Source of the DNA: Legionellaceae bacterium
GTDB lineage: Bacteria; Pseudomonadota; Gammaproteobacteria; Legionellales; Legionellaceae
Direction: 5' to 3'
NCBI GenBank assembly: GCA_030148065.1
Contig: JASBUC010000063.1
Coordinates: forward strand, 62,001 to 126,000
Length of the DNA: 64,000 nt
Shown: positions 55,020 through 63,287 of the stretch, one piece after another
Position numbering within the stretch: position 1 is the first letter of the stretch
Layout: the number at the start of each line of letters is the position of its first letter
Notes under the pieces: generated by a model
Databases searched by the model: none
Seen by the model: only the letters and a program-made list of their open reading frames with translations
Told to the model about the DNA's origin: nothing
Position numbers and translations under genes: made by a program

Positions 55020-55780
55020 TCCTTACCCCTATTATCTTTTCTAATATTCTGGTCAGAGTGCTCTCGCAAACGTTGTTTTTGTTCTCTACTTAATTCACTC
55101 TCTTTTAATTCATCTTGCAATTCTCTTCGGCTCATTTTTGAGTTCTGTAGGTGTTGCCATAATTGATAGGGAATGTCTATCAATACAATTATTACTAACG
55201 ATCCAGCTATGGTTAGCGTGAAGGTAAGTAATAGCTGTGCCGACTCAAAAAAAGTTCCAGCTGAGGTCGCTTTTAAGTAGCTCGCTTTAGCAAGAAAACA
55301 AAACGCCACAATAACAACGGTAATTTTTAAAATTGATTTAATACACTCGAACAGGTTATTAAATGAAAAAATTCTCTTAACCCCCTCTATTGGGCTAATG
55401 TTTTTTAAATTAAATTTGGTTTTTTCTATGGAAAGACTCCAGCCGCCAACCGCAATGGAGGAAAGGAACACTACTATGAAGACAAACACAGAAAAACAGA
55501 TAAATGCCATCATTATTTCAGTTAAAGAACTATAAAAAGTTCCGATTAGTTCATCAGCATTTTTTAGTAGTCTTTTATCAAAACTGAATGAATGAGTCAT
55601 TAAATTTAAGAAGTTATTAGTAATCCCCCAGCCAAAAAAAAGGAAGTAGAATAAAGAACCCATAATGACCGAGAACGCTACCAACTCTTTTGATCTGGGA
55701 ATTTGACCTTTTTTTCGCAGCGTCTTTATGCGCCTCTTACTAGGAAAAAAGTCTTTATCTTCAAATTCCTGCTTGCTCAT
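55004..55780 (-). CDS. flhB: Flagellar export protein FlhB, C-terminally shortened
   Basis: Export-gate protein with four predicted helices (about 30-50, 90-112, 140-162, 182-205). N-terminal KDFFPSKRRIKTLRKKGQIP is typical (PSxRRxxxxRxxGQxxxS) and the linker MSRRELQDELKESELSREQK after helix 4 fits FlhB. The protein ends at residue 258 with KDNRGKEWMIS. The NPTH autocleavage site (about residue 269 in Salmonella) and the whole FlhB-CC domain are missing; other FlhB are about 350-390 residues. flhA begins inside the last codons, leaving no room for the missing part. Deletion during evolution is the simple reading; a sequencing error cannot restore it. Confidence 0.9.
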   Translation of the reverse strand: MSKQEFEDKDFFPSKRRIKTLRKKGQIPRSKELVAFSVIMGSLFYFLFFGWGITNNFLNLMTHSFSFDKRLLKNADELIGTFYSSLTEIMMAFICFSVFVFIVVFLSSIAVGGWSLSIEKTKFNLKNISPIEGVKRIFSFNNLFECIKSILKITVVIVAFCFLAKASYLKATSAGTFFESAQLLLTFTLTIAGSLVIIVLIDIPYQLWQHLQNSKMSRRELQDELKESELSREQKQRLREHSDQNIRKDNRGKEWMIS

Positions 55781-56539
55781 TTATACCACCCCCATTAGAT
55801 AGCTAATAGCATTATTGAAAAGCAAGATAAAAGAACCCGAGAAGATATTTAAAGTAATAGACACTAAAAACACCCCACTTAGAATCATCAGCGGAAACCC
55901 TACTGACAGGATGTTTAGTTGCGGTGTGCTTCTACTTATTATTGCAAAAACACTGTTTACAACAAGTACTGACAGAATTAATGGTAAGGCAATTAATACA
56001 GCACTATTAATCATTATCCCTGAATATTTAACAATCATTACTAGCCATTTACTCAACTCATTAAATTCACCAATGGGTATGCTTTGAAAGCTCTTAATTA
56101 TTAAACCAACGACCATCAAATGACCATCAATCGAAAAAAAAATCAATGAACAGAATAGAAAGTAGAGTTTACTTAAGATTGATGGGGATGAATTAAGAAA
56201 TGGTACAAACATTTCTGACATGGAACAGCCTATTTGCTGAGAGACAATATCCCCTATGACCATAAACACTTGAAATACCATTTTTAATAAAAACCCTATA
56301 AGCACGCCGAGTAATATTTCTTGACCAATTACAAATAGTGCCGTTAGTTTGAACAATGAAATCGACGGTGTGGCTATGTCAGAAAAAAAACAAAACCCTG
56401 TTAAAATTACTAAAACTGCAGCCTTCAGCCTTAAGGGAATAACGTTTGAGCCTATTAAAGGCATCGTCATGATAAGTCCTGCCAAACGAAACCCTGGCCA
56501 AGTAAACTTTGTCAATAGTTCTACAGTATTAACGTCCAT
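55781..56539 (-). CDS. fliR: Flagellar export protein FliR
   Basis: Export-gate inner-membrane protein, 252 residues with six or so helices, normal length. N-terminal half matches FliR (FTWPGFRLAGLIMTMPLIG). Ends directly before the flhB start. Together with FliP and FliQ it forms the pore. Confidence 0.92.
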   Translation of the reverse strand: MDVNTVELLTKFTWPGFRLAGLIMTMPLIGSNVIPLRLKAAVLVILTGFCFFSDIATPSISLFKLTALFVIGQEILLGVLIGFLLKMVFQVFMVIGDIVSQQIGCSMSEMFVPFLNSSPSILSKLYFLFCSLIFFSIDGHLMVVGLIIKSFQSIPIGEFNELSKWLVMIVKYSGIMINSAVLIALPLILSVLVVNSVFAIISRSTPQLNILSVGFPLMILSGVFLVSITLNIFSGSFILLFNNAISYLMGVV

Positions 56540-56541
56540 TC

Positions 56542-56811
56542 TTATCCTATCAAGTATGGAATTTCATTGATGAGTGTTTCTGTAAAGTCGCTTATTGTCT
56601 TCATTAACCACGGTGCAAAAATAATAAGACAAATTAAGGTGATTATAATTTTTGGAATAAAACTTAAGCTTATGTCATTTATTTGCGTAGCCGCTTGAAA
56701 AAATGAGACTACAAAGGCAACGAGGATCCCAGGTATGATAATAACCGCCATCATGGTTAACGATACAAAGATGGTTTCTCTGAATATGTCAATTATTAGT
56801 TGCTCTTCCAT
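56542..56811 (-). CDS. fliQ: Flagellar export protein FliQ
   Basis: 89-residue pore protein with two transmembrane helices (about 15-40 and 53-75), normal for FliQ. Pattern VALVSFFQAATQINDISLSF-like is present as VAFVVSFFQAATQINDISLS. Two bases from fliR and ten bases after fliP. Confidence 0.93.
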   Translation of the reverse strand: MEEQLIIDIFRETIFVSLTMMAVIIIPGILVAFVVSFFQAATQINDISLSFIPKIIITLICLIIFAPWLMKTISDFTETLINEIPYLIG

Positions 56812-56821
56812 ACTCTATCCT

Positions 56822-57556
56822 TTAAATGTAAAAGCTCGAAGCAAGACTTCCTAGCACCAGCGTCCAACCATCTACCATGACAAACAGCATTATCTTAAAT
56901 GGCAAGGAAATTATCATTGGGGAGAGCATCATCATACCCATAGACATCAGAATTGATGACACCACCAAGTCAATAATTAGAAATGGCAAAAATAAAATAA
57001 ACCCAATTAGAAAAGCGGTTTTCAACTCACTGGTTACGAATGAGGGAATTAAAGTCGTCCAAGGTATGTCTTTTTCATTACTTATCTTCTCTTTTGCCAA
57101 GTTATCGAAAAAGGCTAATTCATTTTTTCGTGTATGATTAGTCATGAAGGTTCTCATAGGCTTGCCAATTTCTGTAATTGCTTGCTCAGTGGAAATTTTA
57201 TTCTCCATGTAGGGCACAATTGCGGTCTCGTTAATACTGTTAAGAATGGGAGCCATAATAAAAAGGGTCATAAAAAGGGCAAGCCCTAATAAAATTTGAT
57301 TACTGGGTGTTTGGGTTAAACCAATGGCTTGTCGCAAAATCATCAATACGATGATGACTCTTAGAAATGAGGTTGTGGCCATTAAAATTCCTGGTAATAA
57401 CCCTATCATTGTCATTAAAGCAATAATCTGAAAGCTAACGCTGTAAGTGTTTTCACCACTACTATTTTTAAGAATCAGTGCCGGTAACCCGTTGCTCTCA
57501 GCAAAACAAAGACCTGGTAGTAAGAGTACAAACAATAAATAGTGCTTACTTTTCAT
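56822..57556 (-). CDS. fliP: Flagellar export protein FliP
   Basis: Pore protein, 244 residues with an N-terminal signal peptide (KSKHYLLFVLLLPGLCFAES), then four helices. Signature ATTSFLRVIIVLMILRQAIG and the C-terminal GMMMLSPMIISLPFKIMLFV are typical. It overlaps fliO by 11 bases. Complete. Confidence 0.95.
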   Translation of the reverse strand: MKSKHYLLFVLLLPGLCFAESNGLPALILKNSSGENTYSVSFQIIALMTMIGLLPGILMATTSFLRVIIVLMILRQAIGLTQTPSNQILLGLALFMTLFIMAPILNSINETAIVPYMENKISTEQAITEIGKPMRTFMTNHTRKNELAFFDNLAKEKISNEKDIPWTTLIPSFVTSELKTAFLIGFILFLPFLIIDLVVSSILMSMGMMMLSPMIISLPFKIMLFVMVDGWTLVLGSLASSFYI

Positions 57557-57956
57557 TTTTTTTCTCTTTCTTCATCAAGCTACTTAAGTTAAGAGCACCT
57601 TGTGACTCAGCTCTGACCTTTTCTTTTAAGGTATGAAGATGAGTAATGCTTTGAGGTGTTACCCCCAAGACAAGTTGTTCATTTGCCACTTCAATAATCA
57701 TAATTTTTTCTTTTATTCCAACGCTCATACTAGAAATTCTTTTAATGCTCTTGCTCTCATTGATTGAAAATCTATTGAGCTTTTTTACTATTGCTAAAAA
57801 AAAAGCAATGGCTACCAAAACAACCAGTAAACTAAGACTGAGCTTGATAAGATCAGTAGCTGCCAGTGTTTGCCGAAGATCCATCGTCTTTTGTCCAGCA
57901 TCAGCAAAGGCATTGCTGCTAATTAATAGGCACAACATTGTGAATATTTTTTGCAT
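57546..57956 (-). CDS. fliO: Flagellar protein FliO
   Basis: 136-residue membrane protein thought to help FliP complex assembly. Signal-like N-terminus (MQKIFTMLCLLISSNAFADA), one transmembrane helix (about 37-58) and a cytoplasmic domain with RISSMSVGIKEKIMIIEVAN and LVLGVTPQSITHLH, typical of FliO. It follows the shortened fliM-like gene by 31 bases with no fliN between. Confidence 0.9.
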   Translation of the reverse strand: MQKIFTMLCLLISSNAFADAGQKTMDLRQTLAATDLIKLSLSLLVVLVAIAFFLAIVKKLNRFSINESKSIKRISSMSVGIKEKIMIIEVANEQLVLGVTPQSITHLHTLKEKVRAESQGALNLSSLMKKEKKNEK

Positions 57957-57987
57957 TCTCTCCCCCCAACTTACTTATGCCACCTCA

Positions 57988-58701
57988 TCAAACCTCTCCT
58001 GACCTAAGAGTTTTTGCACTTTGATCAACAGATCCTAGTAAGTTTCTATGCATAAATATCATTAAGCCACCACTCATGGCAGCACCTGTGACAGTGTACT
58101 CTTGTATTAGAACATCCCCTTTTAGTTGGTTAAGACACCTTTGACTGTGTTCTTCAGAGCTAGGTGTTAGTAGACAATTGGCTTGTTCTGCCATCTCTTC
58201 TATGAAATCATTTGTTAATAAGTCCATCATTTTTTTACCAATAATCTGCTCACCGACAGATAGATTGTTTTTTTCATTTGTTAACTTTTGATATTTTCCA
58301 TCCCCGCCTAAGTACCCCTCTTCCAGTTGGGCAAGAAAGCGCCTCTTGAAAATTATAAGAATGCCTTTGTTCGGCTCACTTGATTCAAGGATGGCATGAA
58401 GGTGCGGCTCAGATCCTTGTTCTTTTAAGTTTTTTTGGGTTCCCAGATAATGACGTTTTAAGTGTATGTCTGGTTTGAAGGCCAAAATCCTGCCTAATTT
58501 CTCAGCAAAGTTTGTCATAACTGTTTGGCTGTAGGCCTCTACTCTTTTTTTAAAGGCCTCACCCATTTGTTTCGTCTTTTCATGAGGTTGCAGAGTGTCC
58601 TGGGGTGTTTTTTGATAATCATCCTCTCTAGGTGAGCCTGTCCGTACTTCTTTTAACAGTGCATCGATTTCTTCTTTTGATAAGACATTGACCCCACTCA
58701 T
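57988..58701 (-). CDS. fliM: FliM-like flagellar switch protein lacking the SpoA domain
   Basis: Switch/C-ring protein, 237 residues against about 320-340 in normal FliM. The N-terminal CheY-binding-type motif VLSKEEIDALL is present. Middle (CheC-like) domain runs from about 50 to 225, with FKRRFLAQLEEGYLGGDGKY matching the FliM GGDG region. The protein stops at RNLLGSVDQ...RSGEV, just where the C-terminal SpoA (FliN-like) domain would start. fliN is also missing before fliO. A +1 frame at 57975-58028 reads LIKVQKLLGQERFDEVA, which could be the older end of the same domain after a frameshift, but it does not supply SpoA. Preceded by a sigma-54 promoter. Confidence 0.8.
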   Translation of the reverse strand: MSGVNVLSKEEIDALLKEVRTGSPREDDYQKTPQDTLQPHEKTKQMGEAFKKRVEAYSQTVMTNFAEKLGRILAFKPDIHLKRHYLGTQKNLKEQGSEPHLHAILESSEPNKGILIIFKRRFLAQLEEGYLGGDGKYQKLTNEKNNLSVGEQIIGKKMMDLLTNDFIEEMAEQANCLLTPSSEEHSQRCLNQLKGDVLIQEYTVTGAAMSGGLMIFMHRNLLGSVDQSAKTLRSGEV

Positions 58702-58746
58702 AACATCGACCTTAATTTCTGTTCTTATTGTAGATACAGTCTTGCT

Positions 58747-58762
58747 TGCAAATCTCGTACCA
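58747..58762 (-). promoter_or_regulatory. Sigma-54 (RpoN) promoter upstream of the flagellar operon
   Basis: Minus strand TGGTACGAGATTTGCA matches the -24/-12 consensus TGGCACG-N4-TTGCA at all but one position, with the required 10 bases between GG and GC. It lies 46 bases upstream of the fliM-like ATG, giving a leader of about 35 bases. Flagellar operons of this type in Legionella, Pseudomonas and Vibrio are RpoN/FleQ-controlled, which agrees. Confidence 0.8.
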
Positions 58763-58898
58763 GTATTTTTTATGCATTATTTCAATGGGATAGAGTTTTG
58801 TTGTCGTTTTTTTGTCTCTTTTTTATAACAATTTTGTCAAGAGTTTGGCACTGATGGTTTGCAACGACATAAAGTTTTTTATTTTTAACAACTTTCGT

Positions 58899-58904
58899 TA
58901 TAAT
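58899..58904 (+). promoter_or_regulatory. Candidate -10 box for the metB-like gene
   Basis: TATAAT, 29 bases upstream of the start codon. No good -35 is seen at standard spacing (T-rich only), so a modest promoter call. Confidence 0.4.
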
Positions 58905-58933
58905 CGAGCAAATTTAGCAAGGGGTTTTAGTCA

Positions 58934-60088
58934 ATGAGCTCATTAAAATTTAATAGCCAAGTGATTCACGCAGAGCAAACGCCCTGCCAGGTAACCGGTG
59001 CCATTATGCCGCCAATTTATGCCACCTCCACGTATGTACAACCAAGCCCTGGTGAACACTCAGGCTATGAGTACTCAAGAACGCAAAATCCCACAAGACA
59101 CGCCTATGAAAATTGCTTATGTGCCCTAGAAAAAGGGGATAAGGCCTTTGCCTTTGCCTCAGGCATGGCGGCCATTACCTCTATCTTGGAGCTCCTGCCC
59201 CACCAATCACACATTATTGCCAATAATGATTTGTATGGGGGGACGCATCGGCTCTTTACCCAGTTAAAAAATATAACAGCCAATCTATCACTGACTCAAC
59301 TGGATCTAGGGGCTATCTCCTCTTTGGATGAGTACATTACTCCCCAAACAAAAATGTTGTGGATTGAAACCCCCTCCAACCCAATGTTGAAGATTACCGA
59401 CATAAAAGAAATGTCTAAGCTGTGTCAGAAACATCAAATTCTGATGGTGGTCGACAACACCTTTGCCAGCCCTTTTCTGCAAACACCATTAGAATTAGGG
59501 GCTGATCTGGTCATCCATTCAGCCACTAAATACCTTGGAGGCCACTCAGATGTGGTCGGTGGTGCTGTCATTTGTAAAAGCGCAGAGCTCTCAGAAAAAA
59601 TGGCCTTTATTCAAAACACCTGTGGGGCCGTTGCTAGCCCGTTTGATTGCTATTTAACCCTAAGAAGCCTAAAAACACTGGCTGTACGCATGCAGCGACA
59701 TTGTGAGAACGCAAAAATTATCGCCAACTGGCTAATAGAGCAGCCTTGGGTCGAGACCGTTTACTACCCAGGGCTTGTGTCGTGTCAAGGCCATGACGTT
59801 GCCAGTCAACAAATGCGAGACTTTGGCGGCATGATAAGTGTCACCCTCAATGCCAATCTTGAAAAGACCAAAGCGTTTTTAAGCAACTGCCATGTCTTTG
59901 CTCTGGCAGAGAGTCTTGGAGGGGTTGAGAGCTTAATTGAGCACCCAGCCATTATGACTCATGCTGCCATTCCTAAAGCGGAGCGGGATGCGCTGGGTAT
60001 TAATGATGCTTTTATCCGTTTATCCGTTGGCATTGAAGACGTCTCAGATTTAATCTCTGATCTTCAAAACGCCAGTCGTTACCTTTAA
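58934..60088 (+). CDS. Cystathionine gamma-synthase / lyase family PLP enzyme
   Basis: Cys/Met metabolism PLP enzyme, 384 residues. PLP lysine in SATKYLGGHSDVVGG, N-terminal YEYSRTQNPTRHAYE, and SLGGVESLIEHPA near the C-terminus. Could be MetB (O-succinylhomoserine to cystathionine), or a cystathionine gamma-lyase; the family cannot be split safely by eye. AAGGGG lies upstream of the ATG. It is likely cotranscribed with the acyltransferase 13 bases downstream and is divergent from the flagellar operon. Confidence 0.93.
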   Translation: MSSLKFNSQVIHAEQTPCQVTGAIMPPIYATSTYVQPSPGEHSGYEYSRTQNPTRHAYENCLCALEKGDKAFAFASGMAAITSILELLPHQSHIIANNDLYGGTHRLFTQLKNITANLSLTQLDLGAISSLDEYITPQTKMLWIETPSNPMLKITDIKEMSKLCQKHQILMVVDNTFASPFLQTPLELGADLVIHSATKYLGGHSDVVGGAVICKSAELSEKMAFIQNTCGAVASPFDCYLTLRSLKTLAVRMQRHCENAKIIANWLIEQPWVETVYYPGLVSCQGHDVASQQMRDFGGMISVTLNANLEKTKAFLSNCHVFALAESLGGVESLIEHPAIMTHAAIPKAERDALGINDAFIRLSVGIEDVSDLISDLQNASRYL

Positions 60089-60101
60089 AAAGAGAATCAC
60101 T

Positions 60102-60980
60102 ATGAGCTTCCTACTAGGTCTTTTTACCTTTACTGCCTTTGTAGCACATTGCATCATCACCTTTATTCCAATCTTTATTTTAGGCTTACTAAAGCTCTAC
60201 CCTTCCAATCGATGGCGCCAGCTTTGCACTAAAATGGTAGAACACGTCTCCAGTCTGTGGATTTGGATCAATAATAAATCGATTGAGAAACTGCAAAACA
60301 TTCATTGGGACATTGACAGTGACTCAATAGATCTTAAAAAGAAAAGTTGGAATTTAGTGGTTGCCAATCACCAAAGCTGGGTGGATGTGGTTGTGCTGCA
60401 GAAAGTCTTTAACTATAAAATTCCTATGCTGAAGTTTTTTGTGAAAGACACCTTAAAGTGGGTGCCATTGCTAGGCTTTGCTTGGTGGACACTAGACTGC
60501 CCCTTTATGAAGCGCTATTCACGAAAATATTTAGAGAAGCATCCTGAGAAACAAGGAAAAGATTTACTAGCAACCAAAAAAGCCTGCTTGAAGTTTAAGA
60601 ATCGTCCTGTCTCGATTATGAATTTCTTAGAAGGCACCCGTTTTACCGATGCTAAGCATAAAAAACAAAACTCTCCCTATCAGTTTCTCTTAAAACCGAA
60701 AGCTGGCGGTATTAGTCAAATCATTAACGCTATGAACGACCAAGTCCGCTCCATTCTAGACGTCACCATCATCTACCCAGAGCATAAGAAAACGTTTTGG
60801 GATTATTTGTCTGGGAAAATAAAGACCATCAAAGTATCGGTACGTGAATTGACCATTCCCCAGAAATTTTTGAGCGCCGATCTCACCACAAACCTACAGC
60901 TGCAAACTGCTTTTAGAGAGTGGCTAAACGAGCGCTGGCATGAGAAAGATAGACTGATTGCCCATGCAAACCCAGCCTAA
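60102..60980 (+). CDS. PlsC-domain acyltransferase (YihG-like)
   Basis: Lysophospholipid/1-acylglycerol-3-phosphate-type acyltransferase. 292 residues with an N-terminal membrane segment (about 5-28), the catalytic VANHQSWVDVVVL (NHxxxxD), and FLEGTRFT as the second motif. E. coli YihG, a close relative by pattern and length (about 310), acts in polar-head acyl remodelling. The natural acyl donor and acceptor are not readable. Linked to the PLP gene by a 13-base gap. Confidence 0.9.
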   Translation: MSFLLGLFTFTAFVAHCIITFIPIFILGLLKLYPSNRWRQLCTKMVEHVSSLWIWINNKSIEKLQNIHWDIDSDSIDLKKKSWNLVVANHQSWVDVVVLQKVFNYKIPMLKFFVKDTLKWVPLLGFAWWTLDCPFMKRYSRKYLEKHPEKQGKDLLATKKACLKFKNRPVSIMNFLEGTRFTDAKHKKQNSPYQFLLKPKAGGISQIINAMNDQVRSILDVTIIYPEHKKTFWDYLSGKIKTIKVSVRELTIPQKFLSADLTTNLQLQTAFREWLNERWHEKDRLIAHANPA

Positions 60981-60988
60981 GGGTTGTA

Positions 60989-61030
60989 GGGCAATCGCAT
61001 GACCCGCTTTTGGGGCCATTTGTTGTTAAG
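60989..61030. repeat. Dispersed intergenic repeat, type 2 (copy C)
   Basis: GGGCAATCGCATGACCCGCT then TTTGGGGCCATTTGTTGTTA. Shares a core with 8258-8300 and 1355-1392. Placed between convergent 3' ends, as is copy B; its end overlaps the stop codon of the downstream minus-strand gene. Confidence 0.5.
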
Positions 61031-61445
61031 GTTTTTTCGTAGGTGCAGGTTCACGGCTTGAAGCCGCAAGTTCGCGATTGTTTTGTTCTTGCTGGCGCCT
61101 CATTGCTTGTAAGGCTGCAAGCGAGCTATCAAAGCGCTTTAAACGCTCGAGTGTTTTACTAAGCTCACTAGCTAGGGCGGTTGCCGTGTCATCCGCTCTG
61201 GCTATAAAATCAGCAGGGCCCCAATGTTTATAAAAATTCGAACAATCTAGGCGACGGATCTCACCTTTAAACTGAACATAGGCTTTTAGAGGGATTTGAG
61301 ACTCAATCTCCCATTCTAAGTCGACCATCTGCCCATCGATTTTAAAACGTAGACAATTGTCTCTTTGATCATTAAAGAATGCTTCAATTTTATCGATTGC
61401 TAACGAAGTAACATCACGGTCTACTTCAAATGACATATCCGGCAT
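61026..61445 (-). CDS. Unrecognised protein, about 139 aa
   Basis: Not recognised. Soluble; an N-terminal mixed alpha/beta part (residues 1-75) is followed by a helical, charged tail rich in Gln/Arg/Glu (about 80-130) and a Pro/Lys end. The start is set at 61445 (MPDMSFEV) with GGAAG upstream; an ATG at 61502 gives a longer reading whose first residues look non-coding. It lies between convergent acyltransferase and divergent proS genes. Its small size, clean frame and Shine-Dalgarno support a real gene. Confidence 0.65.
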   Translation of the reverse strand: MPDMSFEVDRDVTSLAIDKIEAFFNDQRDNCLRFKIDGQMVDLEWEIESQIPLKAYVQFKGEIRRLDCSNFYKHWGPADFIARADDTATALASELSKTLERLKRFDSSLAALQAMRRQQEQNNRELAASSREPAPTKKP

Positions 61446-61580
61446 GACAACTTCCAAGAAGAAAAAGTCAATTTTATCACAGTTAGACTGATTATCAATC
61501 AATATTGAAAGTCGTGCCTCTATTCCATCTCAACAACCTCTTTGTTACACTCTCACCTTTCAAATAGTCCCCATTAATCA

Positions 61581-63287
61581 ATGAAGCTTTCAACCTATCT
61601 ATTAGCAACCCTTAAAGAAACACCAAGTGATGCAGAGCTAGTGTCTCATCAATTGATGCTGCGAGCAGGCTTAATTCGCCGCATAAGTTCTGGTCTCTAT
61701 ACTTGGTTGCCCTTAGGGCTAAGAGTCTTGCAAAAGGTAGAAGCAATCATTCGAGACGAGTTGGATAGGGCCGGTGCACACGAGCTATTAATGCCTTGTG
61801 TTCAGCCTGCCGAGCTCTGGCAAGAAAGTGACCGCTGGGATGAGTTTGGTCCACAGTTATTAAAGATGAATGATCGTCATCAACGGCCATTTTGCTTTGG
61901 GCCTACCCACGAAGAGGTGATTACAAGCTTAATTCGGAATGAGATTAACAGCTATAAAGCGCTTCCTTTAAACTTATACCAAATTCAAACTAAATTTCGA
62001 GATGAAATTAGACCCCGCTTTGGAGTGATGCGCTCTCGTGAATTCATCATGAAAGATGCCTATTCCTTTCATGCCTCTCGTCAAAGCCTTGATGAAACTT
62101 ACCAAGCAATGCATCAAGCCTATTCACAGATTTTTACTCGCCTAGGCTTAGAATTTCGGGCCGTTTTAGCTGATACTGGTGCCATTGGTGGCAGTGATTC
62201 GCATGAGTTTCAAGTCTTAGCAGAGAGTGGCGAGGATGAGATTTTCTACAGTGACCAGAGCACTTATGCCGCCAACATAGAAAAAGCCACCTATCTAACG
62301 CCTGAGTTTTCAAATCAAGACCGTGACTTGGAAAACGCCTTGGAAATAATCGACACGCCCAATGTCAAAACCATTGAAACACTGTGTGAATTCTTATCCT
62401 GTGAAAAAGACACCACGGTTAAAACACTGATGGTTGCTGGCAGTGAAGATCCCATTGTTGCCTTAGTATTAAGAGGCTGCGACACCTTAAACCCACTGTT
62501 GGCTGAAAAACACCCGTTAGTGAAGTCACCACTAACCTTTGTTGATGAAGACTGCGTGGTTAAAGAAGTAGGTGCCCACTTTGGTTCTTTGGGGCCTGTT
62601 AAACTCTCTTTGCCAGTTCTGGTTGACTACAGCGCTCGCGCACTTATGAATTTTAGCTGTGGCGCTAATCAGGATGACAAGCATTATGTCAATGCTAATT
62701 GGCAACGTGACTGTGGGGATATTGACTGCACCCACCTACGTGAAGTAAGGGTGGGCGATCAAAGTCCTGATGGTGAAGGCCTTTTAAAAAGCTGTCGCGG
62801 CATCGAAGTGGGACATATTTTTAAGCTTGGTACTAAATATGCCAAGGCAATGAATGCCACTGTTCTGAATGAACAAGGCAAAGCCACTCCGCTGGAAATG
62901 GGCTGTTATGGCATCGGTGTTAGTCGAATTGTGGCCGCTTGCATTGAACAACATCACGATGACCGTGGAATAGTCTGGCCAGACTCTATGGCTCCTTACC
63001 AAGTGATCATCACACCGATGAATTTTCATAAATCAGAGCAAGTGCGAGAAGAGAGCCTTAAACTCTATCAAACATTGCTCGATCACAAAATTGACGTCAT
63101 CTTAGATGATCGCAACGAACGAGCTGGCGTCTTATTTAAAGACGCTGAATTAATCGGGATCCCAAAGCAAGTGATCATTGGAGAGCGAGGCCTCAACAAT
63201 CAGCTTGTCGAGTTCAAAGAACGCCGCTTAGGTGACAAACAAGAGGTGCCGCTGGATAAGATCTTAAGCCTTCTGCTTGAGAGCTAA
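61581..63287 (+). CDS. proS: Prolyl-tRNA synthetase (bacterial type)
   Basis: Class II aminoacyl-tRNA synthetase. 568 residues, like E. coli (572). Motif 1 region (GLYTWLPLGLRVL), motif 2 FGVMRSREFIMKDAYSFH, GPTHEEVIT, an inserted YbaK-type editing domain (about 225-400) and motif 3 GCYGIGVSRIVAACIEQ, plus the C-terminal anticodon-binding domain. Ends 24 bases inside the 3' end of ruvA (convergent). Confidence 0.97.
   Translation: MKLSTYLLATLKETPSDAELVSHQLMLRAGLIRRISSGLYTWLPLGLRVLQKVEAIIRDELDRAGAHELLMPCVQPAELWQESDRWDEFGPQLLKMNDRHQRPFCFGPTHEEVITSLIRNEINSYKALPLNLYQIQTKFRDEIRPRFGVMRSREFIMKDAYSFHASRQSLDETYQAMHQAYSQIFTRLGLEFRAVLADTGAIGGSDSHEFQVLAESGEDEIFYSDQSTYAANIEKATYLTPEFSNQDRDLENALEIIDTPNVKTIETLCEFLSCEKDTTVKTLMVAGSEDPIVALVLRGCDTLNPLLAEKHPLVKSPLTFVDEDCVVKEVGAHFGSLGPVKLSLPVLVDYSARALMNFSCGANQDDKHYVNANWQRDCGDIDCTHLREVRVGDQSPDGEGLLKSCRGIEVGHIFKLGTKYAKAMNATVLNEQGKATPLEMGCYGIGVSRIVAACIEQHHDDRGIVWPDSMAPYQVIITPMNFHKSEQVREESLKLYQTLLDHKIDVILDDRNERAGVLFKDAELIGIPKQVIIGERGLNNQLVEFKERRLGDKQEVPLDKILSLLLES

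Noticed and set aside
58849-58865. Sigma-54-like TGGCAC...TTGCA on the plus strand upstream of the metB-like gene
   Set aside because: The GG-GC distance is 12 bases, not 10, so it does not fit the -24/-12 rule.
60981-61025. Intrinsic terminator after the acyltransferase
   Set aside because: No clear stem with a U-tract was found; the sequence fits the type 2 repeat better.
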